From NCBI GenBank assembly GCA_013152535.1, contig JAADGE010000083.1, positions 1 to 45,304 of the forward strand: a stretch of 45,304 nt of DNA, read 5' to 3'. The stretch comes from Chlorobiota bacterium. GTDB lineage: Bacteria > Bacteroidota > Bacteroidia > Bacteroidales > JAADGE01. Shown here piece after piece: positions 28,380 to 39,010 of the stretch; positions within the stretch are counted from its first letter, which is position 1; every line of letters starts with the position of its first letter. Both the position numbers and the translations under genes were made by a program. Under the pieces are notes generated by a model. That model was given only the letters and a program-made list of their open reading frames with translations, was not told where the DNA came from and made no database searches.

Positions 28380-28440
28380 AATTCAGAATATGATTTTTTC
28401 ATTCTGAATTTACGAATTTTAAAAATTTTCATTAACTTTG
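28380..28440. promoter_or_regulatory. Inverted repeat and -7 box upstream of the HU/SPOR gene
   Basis: A perfect 10-bp inverted repeat AATTCAGAAT (28380-28389) / ATTCTGAATT (28401-28410) with an 11-bp loop precedes TAACTTTG (28433-28440), a -7 box for the plus-strand gene. The repeat may be an operator between divergent galE and the HU/SPOR gene. The -7 box rules out the TTG at 28438 as start. Confidence 0.45.
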
Positions 28441-28458
28441 TTATCAAAATACTTTTTT

Positions 28459-29640
28459 ATGGAAATCAGTCAACATATTAAAAATTTACTGCTCACAAAC
28501 GAACGGGTAATTTTGGGCGGTTTCGGTGCCTTTGATTCAAAACATATTCCTGCTCAAATCAATAAGGAAACCAAAACGATGACGCCGCCGTATAAAGTTG
28601 TTGTTTTTAATCCTGAATATACACAAGATGAAGGATTATTGGTACAACATTTAGCGGAAAAAGAAGGAATTTCCGATGATAGTGCAAAAGAACAAATTTC
28701 AGAATACGTAAAAACAATAAAAACTCGATTAAATTCCGGAGAAAAAGTACTGTTCCCGGAATTGGGTGAATTGATAAAAACAGCTGACGGGAAGTATGAA
28801 TTTTCATATATCTCAAAAGATAACCTTTTAGTTGATTCATTCGGATTACCGAAAGTTTCATTAACAGAACAAGAAATCTCTAAACCCGATCCTAAAAAAA
28901 ATCCAAGAAAAGAACCTTTACAAAAATCCCCGGTTAAACCTGCAACCCGCAAAGAAAAACCAAAGCCTGTAAAGAAAACTCCTATAGCCAAAAATCAAAA
29001 ACCCGTAAAATTGCAAAAAGAAAAACAGGTGAAGAAAAAGTTTTGGCCGGTATTGCTGATAATTTTCGGTTTAATCGGAATTTTATTGGTTGCCGTATAT
29101 TTCTTCAAACCCGATTTATGGAAAAAAGGGTATGACTTTTCTTCTGAAAAAATTGCTTATGTCAAAGAAAATGTTTTCGGCAGTAATGATGATCTTGAAA
29201 TTATTACTCCCGACCAAGAAAATAATCAAACAGAAGAAATTGCAGATAATAATATCGATACAACGGATCAGACTACAAACAATGCTGTTGATTCATCTGC
29301 AACAGAAGAGGTATCAAATGAAGAAGTTCAGGAAAATAAGGCACAAGAAGTTGTTAAAGATAATACTCAAAATGCGGAAGTTAATGCAACACCGAATTCT
29401 GCACAAAGAGGAAAATATTATATTATTATCAGTAGTGTAAAATCGGAAGCATCGGCAAAAAAAGAGCAAAAACGCTATGCTGTAAAAGGTATTTCTACAA
29501 ACGTTCTTTATGTTCCGAATCCTGACAGATATCGGATATCAATCGGTGAATTTTCTTCGGCAAAAGCCGCACAGAAATTTTTTTCTGATTTTGAAAATCA
29601 ACACGGAAAGACAAATGCCTGGGTTTGGGAGAAAAGATAG
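28459..29640 (+). CDS. HU-CCDC81 and SPOR domain membrane protein
   Basis: The protein is 393 residues from the ATG at 28459. The N-terminus holds two HU/IHF-like CCDC81 domains (EISQHIKNLLLTNERVILGGFGAF, and a second ending FPELGELIKTADGKYEF). A Lys/Pro-rich segment follows, then one membrane helix (FWPVLLIIFGLIGILLVAVYFF), an acidic Glu/Asn/Thr-rich linker, and a C-terminal SPOR domain (KYYIIISSVKSEASAKKEQKRY...). SPOR domains bind denuded septal peptidoglycan. The topology suggests a cytoplasmic HU half and periplasmic SPOR half, typical of Bacteroidetes cell-division proteins. Confidence 0.92.
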   Translation: MEISQHIKNLLLTNERVILGGFGAFDSKHIPAQINKETKTMTPPYKVVVFNPEYTQDEGLLVQHLAEKEGISDDSAKEQISEYVKTIKTRLNSGEKVLFPELGELIKTADGKYEFSYISKDNLLVDSFGLPKVSLTEQEISKPDPKKNPRKEPLQKSPVKPATRKEKPKPVKKTPIAKNQKPVKLQKEKQVKKKFWPVLLIIFGLIGILLVAVYFFKPDLWKKGYDFSSEKIAYVKENVFGSNDDLEIITPDQENNQTEEIADNNIDTTDQTTNNAVDSSATEEVSNEEVQENKAQEVVKDNTQNAEVNATPNSAQRGKYYIIISSVKSEASAKKEQKRYAVKGISTNVLYVPNPDRYRISIGEFSSAKAAQKFFSDFENQHGKTNAWVWEKR

Positions 29641-29668
29641 GTATTTCTTATACCGAATTCATATTAAT

Positions 29669-29700
29669 AAAGCGGGATAGTTAATTTTATCCCGTTTCTT
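29669..29700. terminator. Terminator between the HU/SPOR gene and the carboxyltransferase
   Basis: AAGCGGGATA (29670-29679) pairs with TATCCCGTTT (29689-29698) with one G-T pair, followed by CTTTT. It sits between two convergent genes. Confidence 0.8.
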
Positions 29701-31248
29701 TTATAAAGGAATATTTCCGTGCTTCTTTTTCGGCAGTTTATCAACTTTATTTTCCAACATTTTAAAACCTTTAATTAATCTGTTTCGAGTATCTTCAGGT
29801 TTAATAACTTCGTCAACGTAACCTCTTGCAGCTGCAATATAAGGATTTGCAAATATTTTATTAAATTCGGTTTCTTTTTCTTTAAGTTTTTCTTCCGGTT
29901 TTTCTGCTTTTGAAATTTCTCGTTTAAAAATAATTTCAGCGGCTCCTTTAGCTCCCATAACCGCAATTTCTGCCGTAGGCCAAGCAAAATTCAAATCTGC
30001 TCCGATATGTTTTGAGTTCATAACGTCATAGGCACCGCCGTATGCTTTGCGAGTAATTACAGTAATACGCGGAACCGTTGCCTCCGAAAAGGCATATAAT
30101 AATTTTGCACCGTTGGTAATAATGGCTCGCCATTCCTGATCCGTTCCGGGAAGAAAACCGGGAACATCCTCAAATACTAAGAGAGGAATGTTAAAAGCAT
30201 CGCAAAAACGAACAAAACGAGCACCTTTTTTTGAGGATTCTATATCCAGTACACCGGCGAGATACATAGGCTGGTTAGCAACAATACCGATACTTCTTCC
30301 TGCAAGTCGAGCAAAACCGACTACAATATTTCCGGCATAATTTTCATGTACTTCAAAAAAACTTTCTTTATCTATAATTTTGTAAATTACATCTCTTATG
30401 TCATAAGGCTGATTCGGATTCTCCGGTACCACATCATTAAGTTTCGGATTTGCCCCGTTATCGGTGTCATAATCTGTTTCAGGTACTGTTTCTTCGCAAT
30501 TTTGCGGGATATAACTTAATAATTTTTTAATTTTATTAAGTGCATCTAAGTCATTTTCTGCCGTAAAATGTGCAACACCCGATTTTGTTGAATGTGTGCT
30601 TGCTCCGCCGAGTTCTTCTGATGTTACTTCTTCGTGAGTTACAGTTTTTACAACATTAGGACCCGTTACAAACATATAGGATGAATTTTCAACCATAATG
30701 TTAAAATCGGTAATTGCAGGAGAATAAACAGCACCGCCGGCACAAGGACCCATAATTGCCGAAATTTGCGGCACAACACCTGATGCTAAAGTGTTTCTGT
30801 AAAAAATATCGGCATAGCCGCCGAGAGAAATAACGCCTTCCTGAATTCTGGCACCGCCGGAATCGTTTAATCCGATAACCGGAGCTCCGTTTTTCATTGC
30901 CAAATCCATTATTTTTACAATTTTTTCGGCATGTGCTTCAGCAAGTGAACCTCCGAAAATGGTAAAATCTTGAGAGAAAATATAAATTAATCTTCCGTTT
31001 ACGGTTCCGTAACCGGTAACAACACCGTCACCGAGCGGAATGTTTTTATCTAAACCGAAATCTTGCGAACGATGGGTTACAAAACGTCCGAGTTCTTGAA
31101 AAGAACCTTTATCAAGCAGTAATTCAACACGTTCTCTTGCAGTCAGCTTTCCTTTTTCGTGTTGTTTTTTTATACGTTCTTTTCCGCCGCCGACAAATGC
31201 CTCTTTGTTTTTTGCTTCAAGAAGATTAAATTTTTCCTTATTTATCAT
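29701..31248 (-). CDS. Propionyl/methylmalonyl-CoA carboxylase, carboxyltransferase subunit
   Basis: This 515-residue protein carries the two crotonase-like halves of a biotin-dependent carboxyltransferase: [67 protein letters not shown] and, in the second half, [16 protein letters not shown] and [12 protein letters not shown]. It could be the beta subunit of propionyl-CoA carboxylase (PccB) or the MmdA subunit of methylmalonyl-CoA decarboxylase; the two are not separable by sequence alone. It is encoded alone here, without the biotin carrier subunit. The role is in propionate/succinate metabolism. Confidence 0.92.
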   Translation of the reverse strand: MINKEKFNLLEAKNKEAFVGGGKERIKKQHEKGKLTARERVELLLDKGSFQELGRFVTHRSQDFGLDKNIPLGDGVVTGYGTVNGRLIYIFSQDFTIFGGSLAEAHAEKIVKIMDLAMKNGAPVIGLNDSGGARIQEGVISLGGYADIFYRNTLASGVVPQISAIMGPCAGGAVYSPAITDFNIMVENSSYMFVTGPNVVKTVTHEEVTSEELGGASTHSTKSGVAHFTAENDLDALNKIKKLLSYIPQNCEETVPETDYDTDNGANPKLNDVVPENPNQPYDIRDVIYKIIDKESFFEVHENYAGNIVVGFARLAGRSIGIVANQPMYLAGVLDIESSKKGARFVRFCDAFNIPLLVFEDVPGFLPGTDQEWRAIITNGAKLLYAFSEATVPRITVITRKAYGGAYDVMNSKHIGADLNFAWPTAEIAVMGAKGAAEIIFKREISKAEKPEEKLKEKETEFNKIFANPYIAAARGYVDEVIKPEDTRNRLIKGFKMLENKVDKLPKKKHGNIPL

Positions 31249-31331
31249 ATCCGAATATTTAAGTCTGTTTTATTGTTCAAAAATAGAAAAAATCTTCTGA
31301 AAACAGAAACATATCCGGATATGCTGTTCAA

Positions 31332-34300
31332 TTAACGGATATAAAGATTTATTAAATTTGTCAGTTTTTTCGATAAATCAAGTTGATTATATTTTTTTGC
31401 CAATTCCGCAAATTGATTTGTAACGGCTATTGTTTGTGATTTATCCTGAATAATATCATTTTTGAATTTTTCAGAAAATCCTGCATAATATTTTAAAAAT
31501 TGAACCGCATTATTATAAATAACATTAATAATTTGATTTGCTTTTTCGGTTTTGCCTATTCGGTAATATGCCTCAGCAATGTCAAACATTTCATAATCAT
31601 ATGTGAAGTTATAATCCGGCGTTATTTCAACACAACGATCTAATACTTTTTCGGCTTTATCATTTTTCCCTTCATTTATAAGTTGGTTTGCAAGCAGTGC
31701 AAATGTTTGCCTTATATTTAAAATGCGTACTGTTCTTAATACATAATTATCGACATTAACATTTTTTTTGTCAATATTGCCCCATTTTCCTTTGTTCATC
31801 AAATTATCATAAAGAATATCGCTGTTAATATAAGTATCATTCTCATTTGTTTTATAAGGAACAAGTCGCAATGCAAAACCTTCTAATCGTAAATAATCTT
31901 GCAATCCGTTGTAACTGCTTTTAGGAACACTTGTTGCAAAATATATCGGTCGTTTCCAATTATTTCGGGCAATTATTTCCAAAACAGCCATATCATTTTT
32001 AAAAATATATGTTTTTTTCAGTTTCCATTTTATATATTTTTCAAATAAACTCATTTCTTTAGTTGTAAAAATGCCGGCTTTTGCCGCTTCGGGCCAAGGA
32101 ACCAGAAGTGATAACTTTTTAGAAGGTATGTAATTTATGAGGTCTCCTTTTGATGATTGTAATTGTGTATTTTTTTTATCGGAAGCCACAAAATCCATGG
32201 CATTTTTTAAAGGTAAATAGTCTTTTGAAACGGTGTCGATTAAAGTTTGAACATTATTATAAAATTTGTTAACTTTTTCTTTATTAAGTTTATATTTAGA
32301 AATAAATCGTTCATCGGAAAGCCCTCCGGTTACGCCGGCAACATCAGTTAAGGATAATGTATCTAATGCCGATATCAGTTTTTTATATTCACCGGCATTT
32401 CGCTTCGGGTATTCGGAAGCAGAAAGAATCTTAATCAAGTTTGTTTTAATTGATTTTAATGACTTTGCATATTTTAAACTGTTTGATTGATATTTCTCGT
32501 TGATAAAAATATCCGGATTTTCAGTAACGTAAATTGCATCGCGTGTACCTTCACGATATTTTTCGTGTTTCATTTTAAAGGGAACAGGATCTGCCTCGTA
32601 TGTTTTTCTTCTGACTTGATCAATGTACCAATCAGCACCAAGCAGACTTAAATTCACAACTTTTATATCCGTTCTTACGCCTTCAACTTCTTGTAAATAC
32701 CAAAGAGGAAAGGTATCATTATCGCCGTAGGTAAACAGTATTGCATTTTTCTCACAGGAATTTAAATAATCTTCGGCAAAATCACGTGCGGTATATCTGT
32801 CAGAACGATCGTGATCATCCCAATTTTGAGAAGCCATAAGAACAGGAATCGGCAATGTTAACAGTGCTGTAAAAATAATTATAATTTTCCGCTTTGATTT
32901 CTCGGAAAAATAACTGTATATACCGGCAACTCCCAGACCTGCCCATATTGCAAACGCATAGAATGAACCTGCATATGCATAATCTCTTTCACGCGGCTGA
33001 TACGGTGTTTGGTTTAAATACATAACAATAGCAATTCCGGTAAAGAAAAATAGTAAAGCAATTATCGTAAAATTTTTCTTATCTTTTGATAATGAGAATA
33101 TTAGCCCGATAATTCCAAGTATAAACGGTAATAAATAATAAACATTTCTGCTTTTATTATTTTTAATTTTATCAGGAAGATTTTTCTGATTTCCTATCAT
33201 TATTTCATCCAAAAACGGAATACCGCTTATCCAGTTTCCTTTAGTTATTCCGCCGTATGATTGCAAATTGTTTTGTCGTCCGACAAAGTTCCACATAAAA
33301 TAGCGAAAATACATATGCCCCAATTGATATTTAATAAAAAAATTTAAATTATCTGCAAATGTCGGGTTTTCACCGGGAGCAATACCTGCCCACGACTTAT
33401 AAGCTGATATATGATTTTTATCTCTGCTGTACATTCTCGGAAAAAGCGTTTTTCCGGAAGATTTATAAAGATATTCCGGATTTGTTTTTTCAATTTTTAA
33501 ATATTTTCCTTTTACCGGAATGTAAGTATATAATTTTTTAACTTTTATTTCACCGGATTTATCTTTTTGAAATTCAGCATTATAATAATTTCCGTAAATT
33601 AAAGGACGCGACCCGTATTGTTCTCTGTTAAGATATGATAACAGAGCAAAAACATTTTCCGGATTATTTTCATCCATCGGCGGATTTGCATGAGAACGAA
33701 TCACAATAACAGCATAAGAAGAATATCCGATAAGTATAACAGTAATCATTGTCAGGGCTGTATTTAACAGAATTTTTTTCTTTTTATAAGAATAATAAAT
33801 ACCGTAAATTAACAATCCGAAGCTGAGAATGATATAGGTAAAAAGTCCGCTGTCATACGGAAGTCCGAAAGAGTTAACAAACAGCAGTTCAAATTTTGAA
33901 GCAATAACGACATAACCGTCAATAATACCGTACATTACAAATGCAAGCAGAGCAACAGAAATTAATGATGCGTAGGCAATGCCCTTTTTGCTTGTTTTAT
34001 ATTTTTTAAAATAATATACAAAAACAATTGCCGGAATTGCCAAAAGATTAAGAAGATGCACACCTATTGAAATCCCCATCAATAAAGCAATAAGGATGAG
34101 CCAACGGTCGGCATATTTTTGTTCGGAGATTGTTTCCCATTTTAAAATTGACCAAAATACAACTGCCGTAAACAGTGATGAACTTGCATAAACTTCTGCT
34201 TCAACAGCAGAAAACCAAAAAGTATCAGAGAATGTGTAAATCAGCGACCCGACAATACCGCTTAAAAGAACAGCAACAGCATTGTTTGAATTAAAATCGT

Positions 34301-34631
34301 CTTTTTTTATTAAAATTTTATCTGCAAAATAAGTGATTGTCCAAAACATAAACAAAATAGTGAAAGCACTTGCTGTTACCGATATCGTATTAATCATAAA
34401 TGCAACATGTTGCACCGATGATGTAAACAAAGCAAAAAAGCGTGCTAACAGCATAAAAAAAGGTGCTCCGGGCGGATGCCCGACTTCAAGTTTAAAGGAA
34501 GATGCAATAAATTCTCCGCAGTCCCAAAGACTTACCGTTGGTTCTACCGTTAAATAATAGGTGATAAAAGCAATCAAAAATACGAGCCATGCAAGTATGA
34601 TGTTATATTTTTTGTAGGTTTTATGGGTCAT
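31332..34631 (-). CDS. DUF2723 (TMEM260/protein O-mannosyltransferase-like) membrane protein
   Basis: This 1099-residue protein has a DUF2723 N-terminal domain beginning VSLWDCGEFIASSFKLEVGHPPGAPFF, the family signature with its acidic catalytic-type residue, and about 12 membrane helices in the first 600 residues. The second half is soluble, with tetratricopeptide-like stretches at the end (KAEKVLDRCVEITPDY). Relatives are predicted protein O-mannosyl- or other GT-C sugar transferases. It may glycosylate exported proteins; sugar and target are unknown. Confidence 0.9.
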   Translation of the reverse strand: MTHKTYKKYNIILAWLVFLIAFITYYLTVEPTVSLWDCGEFIASSFKLEVGHPPGAPFFMLLARFFALFTSSVQHVAFMINTISVTASAFTILFMFWTITYFADKILIKKDDFNSNNAVAVLLSGIVGSLIYTFSDTFWFSAVEAEVYASSSLFTAVVFWSILKWETISEQKYADRWLILIALLMGISIGVHLLNLLAIPAIVFVYYFKKYKTSKKGIAYASLISVALLAFVMYGIIDGYVVIASKFELLFVNSFGLPYDSGLFTYIILSFGLLIYGIYYSYKKKKILLNTALTMITVILIGYSSYAVIVIRSHANPPMDENNPENVFALLSYLNREQYGSRPLIYGNYYNAEFQKDKSGEIKVKKLYTYIPVKGKYLKIEKTNPEYLYKSSGKTLFPRMYSRDKNHISAYKSWAGIAPGENPTFADNLNFFIKYQLGHMYFRYFMWNFVGRQNNLQSYGGITKGNWISGIPFLDEIMIGNQKNLPDKIKNNKSRNVYYLLPFILGIIGLIFSLSKDKKNFTIIALLFFFTGIAIVMYLNQTPYQPRERDYAYAGSFYAFAIWAGLGVAGIYSYFSEKSKRKIIIIFTALLTLPIPVLMASQNWDDHDRSDRYTARDFAEDYLNSCEKNAILFTYGDNDTFPLWYLQEVEGVRTDIKVVNLSLLGADWYIDQVRRKTYEADPVPFKMKHEKYREGTRDAIYVTENPDIFINEKYQSNSLKYAKSLKSIKTNLIKILSASEYPKRNAGEYKKLISALDTLSLTDVAGVTGGLSDERFISKYKLNKEKVNKFYNNVQTLIDTVSKDYLPLKNAMDFVASDKKNTQLQSSKGDLINYIPSKKLSLLVPWPEAAKAGIFTTKEMSLFEKYIKWKLKKTYIFKNDMAVLEIIARNNWKRPIYFATSVPKSSYNGLQDYLRLEGFALRLVPYKTNENDTYINSDILYDNLMNKGKWGNIDKKNVNVDNYVLRTVRILNIRQTFALLANQLINEGKNDKAEKVLDRCVEITPDYNFTYDYEMFDIAEAYYRIGKTEKANQIINVIYNNAVQFLKYYAGFSEKFKNDIIQDKSQTIAVTNQFAELAKKYNQLDLSKKLTNLINLYIR

Positions 34632-34885
34632 AATAAAAAAATATAGTATAAAGAAAGAATATATTATTGAGATACAAACATAAAAAGTTTTATTTTATTA
34701 TTTAAATTTCTGTAAAATTTCGATTTTTATAAATTTACTTTTTGTTAAGTTTCAAAAGTTTGAAGCAGAAAATTGGTTTAAAACTATAATATTTTTGTTA
34801 CATCAGTATCTGTATTTTTGAGATTATTTCTTTACATAAAAAGCGTTTTTACTTCGGATAAAATATTTTGTAAAATCGGGTTTTA

Positions 34886-34916
34886 TTTGTCGTTTATTTT
34901 TTATTCTTTATTTTTG
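34886..34916 (+). promoter_or_regulatory. Promoter of metK
   Basis: TTTG at 34886-34889 and TATTTTTG at 34909-34916 are 19 bp apart. The -7 box and next seven bases are identical to those at rplM (TATTTTTGCAGTCCG). Transcription would start near 34923, just at the 5' edge of the riboswitch-like stem. Confidence 0.75.
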
Positions 34917-34921
34917 CAGTC

Positions 34922-34980
34922 CGGCGGAAAAATTTGATTGCTTGCAACCGCAGAAAAAAATGCTAAAACATTCCTTCTGC
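34922..34980 (+). ncRNA. Probable SAM-II-type riboswitch upstream of metK
   Basis: The leader begins at the predicted transcription start with GCGG (34924-34927) pairing to CCGC (34948-34951). The enclosed loop has AATTTG and GCTTGCAA; the stem is followed by an A-rich run and GCTAAAA (34962-34968). This order (P1, loop with AUUUG and GCUUGCA, then GCUAAA) is the signature of SAM-II and the related SAM-V fold. SAM-II is known from alphaproteobacteria and Bacteroidetes upstream of methionine genes. I could not confirm the pseudoknot P2 by eye. A competing hairpin GCAGAA/TTCTGC (34950-34955/34975-34980) overlaps P1 and could be the off-state partner. Confidence 0.6.
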
Positions 34981-35028
34981 TCGTATTTTTCTTCCCGGTA
35001 TATTTTTATAAACTAAAATTATTGAAGA

Positions 35029-36306
35029 ATGTCATATTTTTTCACATCGGAGTCCGTATCTGAAGGACATCCGGATAAAGTAGCAGATCAAATTTCAGAT
35101 GCATTATTAGATGAGTTTTTAAAACAAGACTCTGAATCGAAGGTGGCTTGCGAAACATTGGTAACAACCGGATTAACTGTTTTAAGCGGTGAAGTCAGAA
35201 CAAAAGCATGGGTAGATACTCAGGAAACTGCGAGAAAAGTTATTAAAGAAATCGGTTATACAAAAGGCGAATATAAATTTGAAGGAGATTCTTGCGGTGT
35301 TGTTTCTGCAATTCATGAACAATCTCAGGATATTAACAGAGGTGTTGTCAGACAATCGGAAGAAGAACAGGGTGCCGGTGACCAAGGAATGATGTTTGGT
35401 TATGCCAATAACGAAACCGAAAATTATATGCCTTTGCCGATTGATTTATCACACAAATTATTACTTGAACTTTCCGATATCAGAAAAAAAGGAAAGCAAA
35501 TGACTTATTTACGTCCCGATTCAAAATCGCAAGTTACGGTTGAATATGATGATAACAATAAACCTTTAAGAATTGACACAATTGTCATATCTACTCAACA
35601 CGATGAATTTATTGAAGCGAAGGGCATTTCTCAGGAAGATGCTGACAAACAAATGCTTGAAACAATCTTTGATGATATTAAGACTATTTTAATTCCGAAT
35701 GTAAAAGCACAACTTCCGGAAAGTATTAAGAAATTATTTAAAGGCGATTTTAAATTGTTGGTAAATCCTACCGGAAAATTTGTAATCGGCGGACCGCACG
35801 GAGATACAGGTCTTACCGGACGAAAAATTATTGTTGATACTTACGGAGGCAGAGGTGCACACGGAGGCGGTGCATTCAGCGGAAAAGACAGTTCAAAAGT
35901 TGACCGTTCGGCAGCTTATGCAACAAGGCATATTGCTAAAAATCTGGTAGCGGCAGGTATTGCTAATGAGGTATTAGTACAAGTTGCTTATGCCATAGGT
36001 GTTGCACAACCCGTTGGTTTATATGTGAACACATACAGAACGGCAAAAGTGAAATTTTCAGATAGTGAAATTGCAGAAAAAGTGAACGAACTTTTTGATA
36101 TGCGACCGGCAGCAATTGTAAATCGTTTCGGGCTGAAAAATCCGATTTTCAGAGAAACCGCAGCATACGGACATATGGGAAGAGAACCTTTTACGAGAGA
36201 AGTTACCTTTTCAACTAACGGAGATTCTTATACCAAAGAAGTTGAGTTTTTTGCTTGGGAAAAATTAGATTATGTTGATAAAATAAAACAAGCTTTTAAT
36301 ATTTAA
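35029..36306 (+). CDS. metK: S-adenosylmethionine synthetase
   Basis: This 425-residue enzyme makes SAM from methionine and ATP. The N-terminus [21 protein letters not shown], the [13 protein letters not shown]-loop-like motif, [21 protein letters not shown], and [19 protein letters not shown] are the family signatures. It is longer than the E. coli enzyme, as in other Bacteroidetes. The SAM-II-like leader upstream would give product feedback. It ends with a terminator. Confidence 0.98.
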   Translation: MSYFFTSESVSEGHPDKVADQISDALLDEFLKQDSESKVACETLVTTGLTVLSGEVRTKAWVDTQETARKVIKEIGYTKGEYKFEGDSCGVVSAIHEQSQDINRGVVRQSEEEQGAGDQGMMFGYANNETENYMPLPIDLSHKLLLELSDIRKKGKQMTYLRPDSKSQVTVEYDDNNKPLRIDTIVISTQHDEFIEAKGISQEDADKQMLETIFDDIKTILIPNVKAQLPESIKKLFKGDFKLLVNPTGKFVIGGPHGDTGLTGRKIIVDTYGGRGAHGGGAFSGKDSSKVDRSAAYATRHIAKNLVAAGIANEVLVQVAYAIGVAQPVGLYVNTYRTAKVKFSDSEIAEKVNELFDMRPAAIVNRFGLKNPIFRETAAYGHMGREPFTREVTFSTNGDSYTKEVEFFAWEKLDYVDKIKQAFNI

Positions 36307-36331
36307 AAAATATCTGTATATGATTATTATA

Positions 36332-36372
36332 AAGGTATCATTATTTTAATTAATTTTGATACCTTAATTTTA
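36332..36372 (+). terminator. Terminator after metK
   Basis: AAGGTATCA (36332-36340) pairs with TGATACCTT (36357-36365), followed by AATTTTAT. It separates metK from gmd. Confidence 0.7.
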
Positions 36373-36383
36373 TATTGAAAATT

Positions 36384-37502
36384 ATGTCCAAAATTGCTTT
36401 TATAACCGGAATTACCGGACAAGACGGTGCATACCTTGCCGAATTTCTTCTTAAAAAAGGGTATATTGTTCACGGATTAAAACGCAGAAGTTCTATGTTT
36501 AATACCGACAGAATTGATCATTTATATCTGGATCCTCATATAGAAAATCGAAATTTTATTCTGCATTACGGTGATTTAACCGATTCAACCAATCTTATTC
36601 GCATCATTCAGGAAGTACAACCTGATGAAATATATAATCTGGCAGCAATGAGCCATGTAAAAGTGAGTTTTGAAACTCCTGAATATACAGCAAATGCTGA
36701 CGGAATCGGCACTTTACGATTGCTGGAAGCCGTAAGACTTTTGGCCTTAACGAAAAAGACAAAAGTTTATCAGGCATCAACCAGCGAGCTGTTCGGTTTG
36801 GTGCAGGAAGTTCCGCAAAAAGAAACTACGGCTTTTTATCCGCGAAGCCCTTACGGTGTTGCTAAATTATATGCCTATTGGATAACTGTTAACTATCGCG
36901 AAGCATACGGAATGTTTGCTTGTAACGGTATTTTATTTAATCACGAATCACCCGTAAGAGGCGAAACTTTTGTAACGCGAAAAATTACCAGAGCAACGGC
37001 AAAAATTGCTCTCGGATTACAAGATGTTTTATATGTAGGAAACCTTTCCGCAAAACGCGACTGGGGACATGCAAAAGACTATGTACGAGCTATGTACCTG
37101 ATGATGCAACAGGAAAAACCTGAAGATTTTGTTATTGCAACCGGAAAAACGACTTCTGTTCGGGATATGATAAAGGCATCTTTTCGAGAAATAGGTGCGG
37201 AACTTGAATTTACGGGTAACGGGAAAAATGAGAAAGGAATAATAAAAGCGGTAACAGGTAATTTTAAAGAGCATTTGCAAATCGGAAAACCGGTTGTAAA
37301 AGTTGACCCGACTTATTTCCGTCCCACAGAAGTTGATTTATTAATCGGTGACCCTACAAAAGCAAATACAAAACTCAATTGGAAACCCGAATATACATTT
37401 GAAGAACTGATTAAAGAAATGGTTCAAAGCGACCTTAAATTAATGCAAAAAGATAAGTTCTTAAAAGATTCGGGTTATACTATTAAGAATTATTTTGAAT
37501 AG
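36384..37502 (+). CDS. gmd: GDP-mannose 4,6-dehydratase
   Basis: The protein is 372 residues from the ATG at 36384; the TTG nine bases upstream overlaps the metK terminator. The SDR NAD(P)-binding motif [17 protein letters not shown], the substrate-loop [12 protein letters not shown], the catalytic YGVAK and the [15 protein letters not shown] segment are present. It converts GDP-mannose to GDP-4-keto-6-deoxymannose, precursor of GDP-fucose, GDP-rhamnose or GDP-perosamine. The usual partner fcl is not adjacent. Confidence 0.95.
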   Translation: MSKIAFITGITGQDGAYLAEFLLKKGYIVHGLKRRSSMFNTDRIDHLYLDPHIENRNFILHYGDLTDSTNLIRIIQEVQPDEIYNLAAMSHVKVSFETPEYTANADGIGTLRLLEAVRLLALTKKTKVYQASTSELFGLVQEVPQKETTAFYPRSPYGVAKLYAYWITVNYREAYGMFACNGILFNHESPVRGETFVTRKITRATAKIALGLQDVLYVGNLSAKRDWGHAKDYVRAMYLMMQQEKPEDFVIATGKTTSVRDMIKASFREIGAELEFTGNGKNEKGIIKAVTGNFKEHLQIGKPVVKVDPTYFRPTEVDLLIGDPTKANTKLNWKPEYTFEELIKEMVQSDLKLMQKDKFLKDSGYTIKNYFE

Positions 37503-37552
37503 AATAATTGTCCCCAAAAAAGACATATTTTAAAATATGAAAATTAATTTAT

Positions 37553-39010
37553 TTAAGAGTTATGAAAATTTGCTTTTTTTGAAAAAATAAACAATCCCAA
37601 ATAAGTTAAAGCACCGTTTACAATTAATAATTCAAAACCAAACTTATAACCGAAAAGAAATTTTTCCGAATACATATTAATAAGGTATATCAAAATAGGC
37701 GAAATAACGGCAATAAACGGCACAACTTTGTCTTTAACTTTGCGTTTTGAAATTAACCCGAAAGCAAATAAGCCTAAAATAGGTCCGTAGGTATATCCTG
37801 CAACTTTAAAAACAGCAGAAACAACACTTTCGTCATTCAATGCTTTAAACAAAATAATTACCCCAAAAAGCAATAATGAAAAACCGATATGAACCAAGCG
37901 TTTTATTTTATTAATATTTTTATTGTCTTCGTTAATTTTCAAATTTAAAAAATCAATACTGAAAGATGTTGTCAAAGCCGTTAATGCCGAATCGGCACTG
38001 GAAAAAGCTGCTGCCGTAATTCCGAGCAGAAAAATAATACCGGCAAATACCGATAAATGATTTAATGCTAAAAAAGGAAAAACATCATCAGATTTAACGG
38101 GAAGTGTAATGCCTGTTTGTGCTGCATAATAATACAAAAGAACTCCGAGAGACAGAAAGATTAAATTAACAGGAACCAAAGTAATACTGAACCAAAACAT
38201 ATTTTTTTTTGCATCTTTTATATTTCTGCAAGTCAGGTTTTTTTGCATCATATCTTGATCCAAACCGGTCATTACAACGGCGATAAAAGCACCGGCAATA
38301 AATTGTTTAAAAAAGTTGCTTTTCGATTGCCAATCCCAATTAAATACCGTTGAATAATCGCTGTTTTTTATTACGGAAATCACTCCCGAAATATTTAAAT
38401 CTAATTTATCGGCAATGATAAAAAAAGTTACGATTACAGCTGTTAACATAAATAATGTTTGCAGTGTATCTGTCCACACAATGGTTTTTATTCCGGCTCT
38501 GAACGTATAAACCCAAATTAATGAAATCGTTACTAAAACAGTAATCCAAAACGGAATATGAAAAGCATTAAAAAAACCGATTTGTAATACGCCGGCAACT
38601 AAAAATAAACGAAACGAAGCTCCGATAACGCGCGATAAAAGAAAAAATGCAGAACCTGTTTTATACGACCAAAAACCCAAACGTTTTTCCAAATAAGTAT
38701 AAATAGTTATCAGATTTAATCTGTAATACAAAGGCATTAAGACAGTTGCAATAACAAAATAACCGACCAAGTAGCCGAGTACCATTTGGAAGTAATAAAA
38801 ATTTGTATCGACAACCCAACCGGGAACAGAAATAAACGTTACCCCGGATAAGGACGCACCTATCATTCCGAAAGCAACCAAATACCACGGCGATTGCTTG
38901 TTTGCGGTAAAAAAACTTGCCGTGTTACTTTTTCTTCCGGTAAGCCAAGAAATAAATATTAATAAGGTAAAATAAGATGATATTACAATAAATACAAGTT
39001 CAGGCGACAT
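37553..39010 (-). CDS. Sodium:solute symporter (SSS family)
   Basis: This 485-residue protein has about 13 hydrophobic helices. Signature regions are FFTANKQSPWYLVAFGMIGASLSGVTFISVPGW (GASLSG near the second helix) and the sodium-binding helix around GITAAAFSSADSALTALTTSF. It probably couples sodium entry to uptake of an organic solute. The substrate cannot be told; neighbours give no hint. Confidence 0.92.
   Translation of the reverse strand: MSPELVFIVISSYFTLLIFISWLTGRKSNTASFFTANKQSPWYLVAFGMIGASLSGVTFISVPGWVVDTNFYYFQMVLGYLVGYFVIATVLMPLYYRLNLITIYTYLEKRLGFWSYKTGSAFFLLSRVIGASFRLFLVAGVLQIGFFNAFHIPFWITVLVTISLIWVYTFRAGIKTIVWTDTLQTLFMLTAVIVTFFIIADKLDLNISGVISVIKNSDYSTVFNWDWQSKSNFFKQFIAGAFIAVVMTGLDQDMMQKNLTCRNIKDAKKNMFWFSITLVPVNLIFLSLGVLLYYYAAQTGITLPVKSDDVFPFLALNHLSVFAGIIFLLGITAAAFSSADSALTALTTSFSIDFLNLKINEDNKNINKIKRLVHIGFSLLLFGVIILFKALNDESVVSAVFKVAGYTYGPILGLFAFGLISKRKVKDKVVPFIAVISPILIYLINMYSEKFLFGYKFGFELLIVNGALTYLGLFIFSKKANFHNS

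Larger units (their letters stand above)
34632..35028 (+). promoter_or_regulatory. metK upstream region
   Basis: This 397-bp gap holds no gene. From 34632 to about 34880 nothing beyond AT-rich sequence is seen; it contains divergent promoters for the DUF2723 gene and metK. The metK promoter is at 34886-34916 and a SAM-II-like leader follows. Confidence 0.6.

Noticed and set aside
28438-28458. TTG start for the HU/SPOR gene
   Set aside because: It overlaps the -7 box TAACTTTG; ATG 28459 fits the HU-CCDC81 domain start.
37524-37539. Palindrome CATATTTTAAAATATG between gmd and the symporter
   Set aside because: Purely A/T-rich; no T-run or GC stem, so it is not a convincing terminator.
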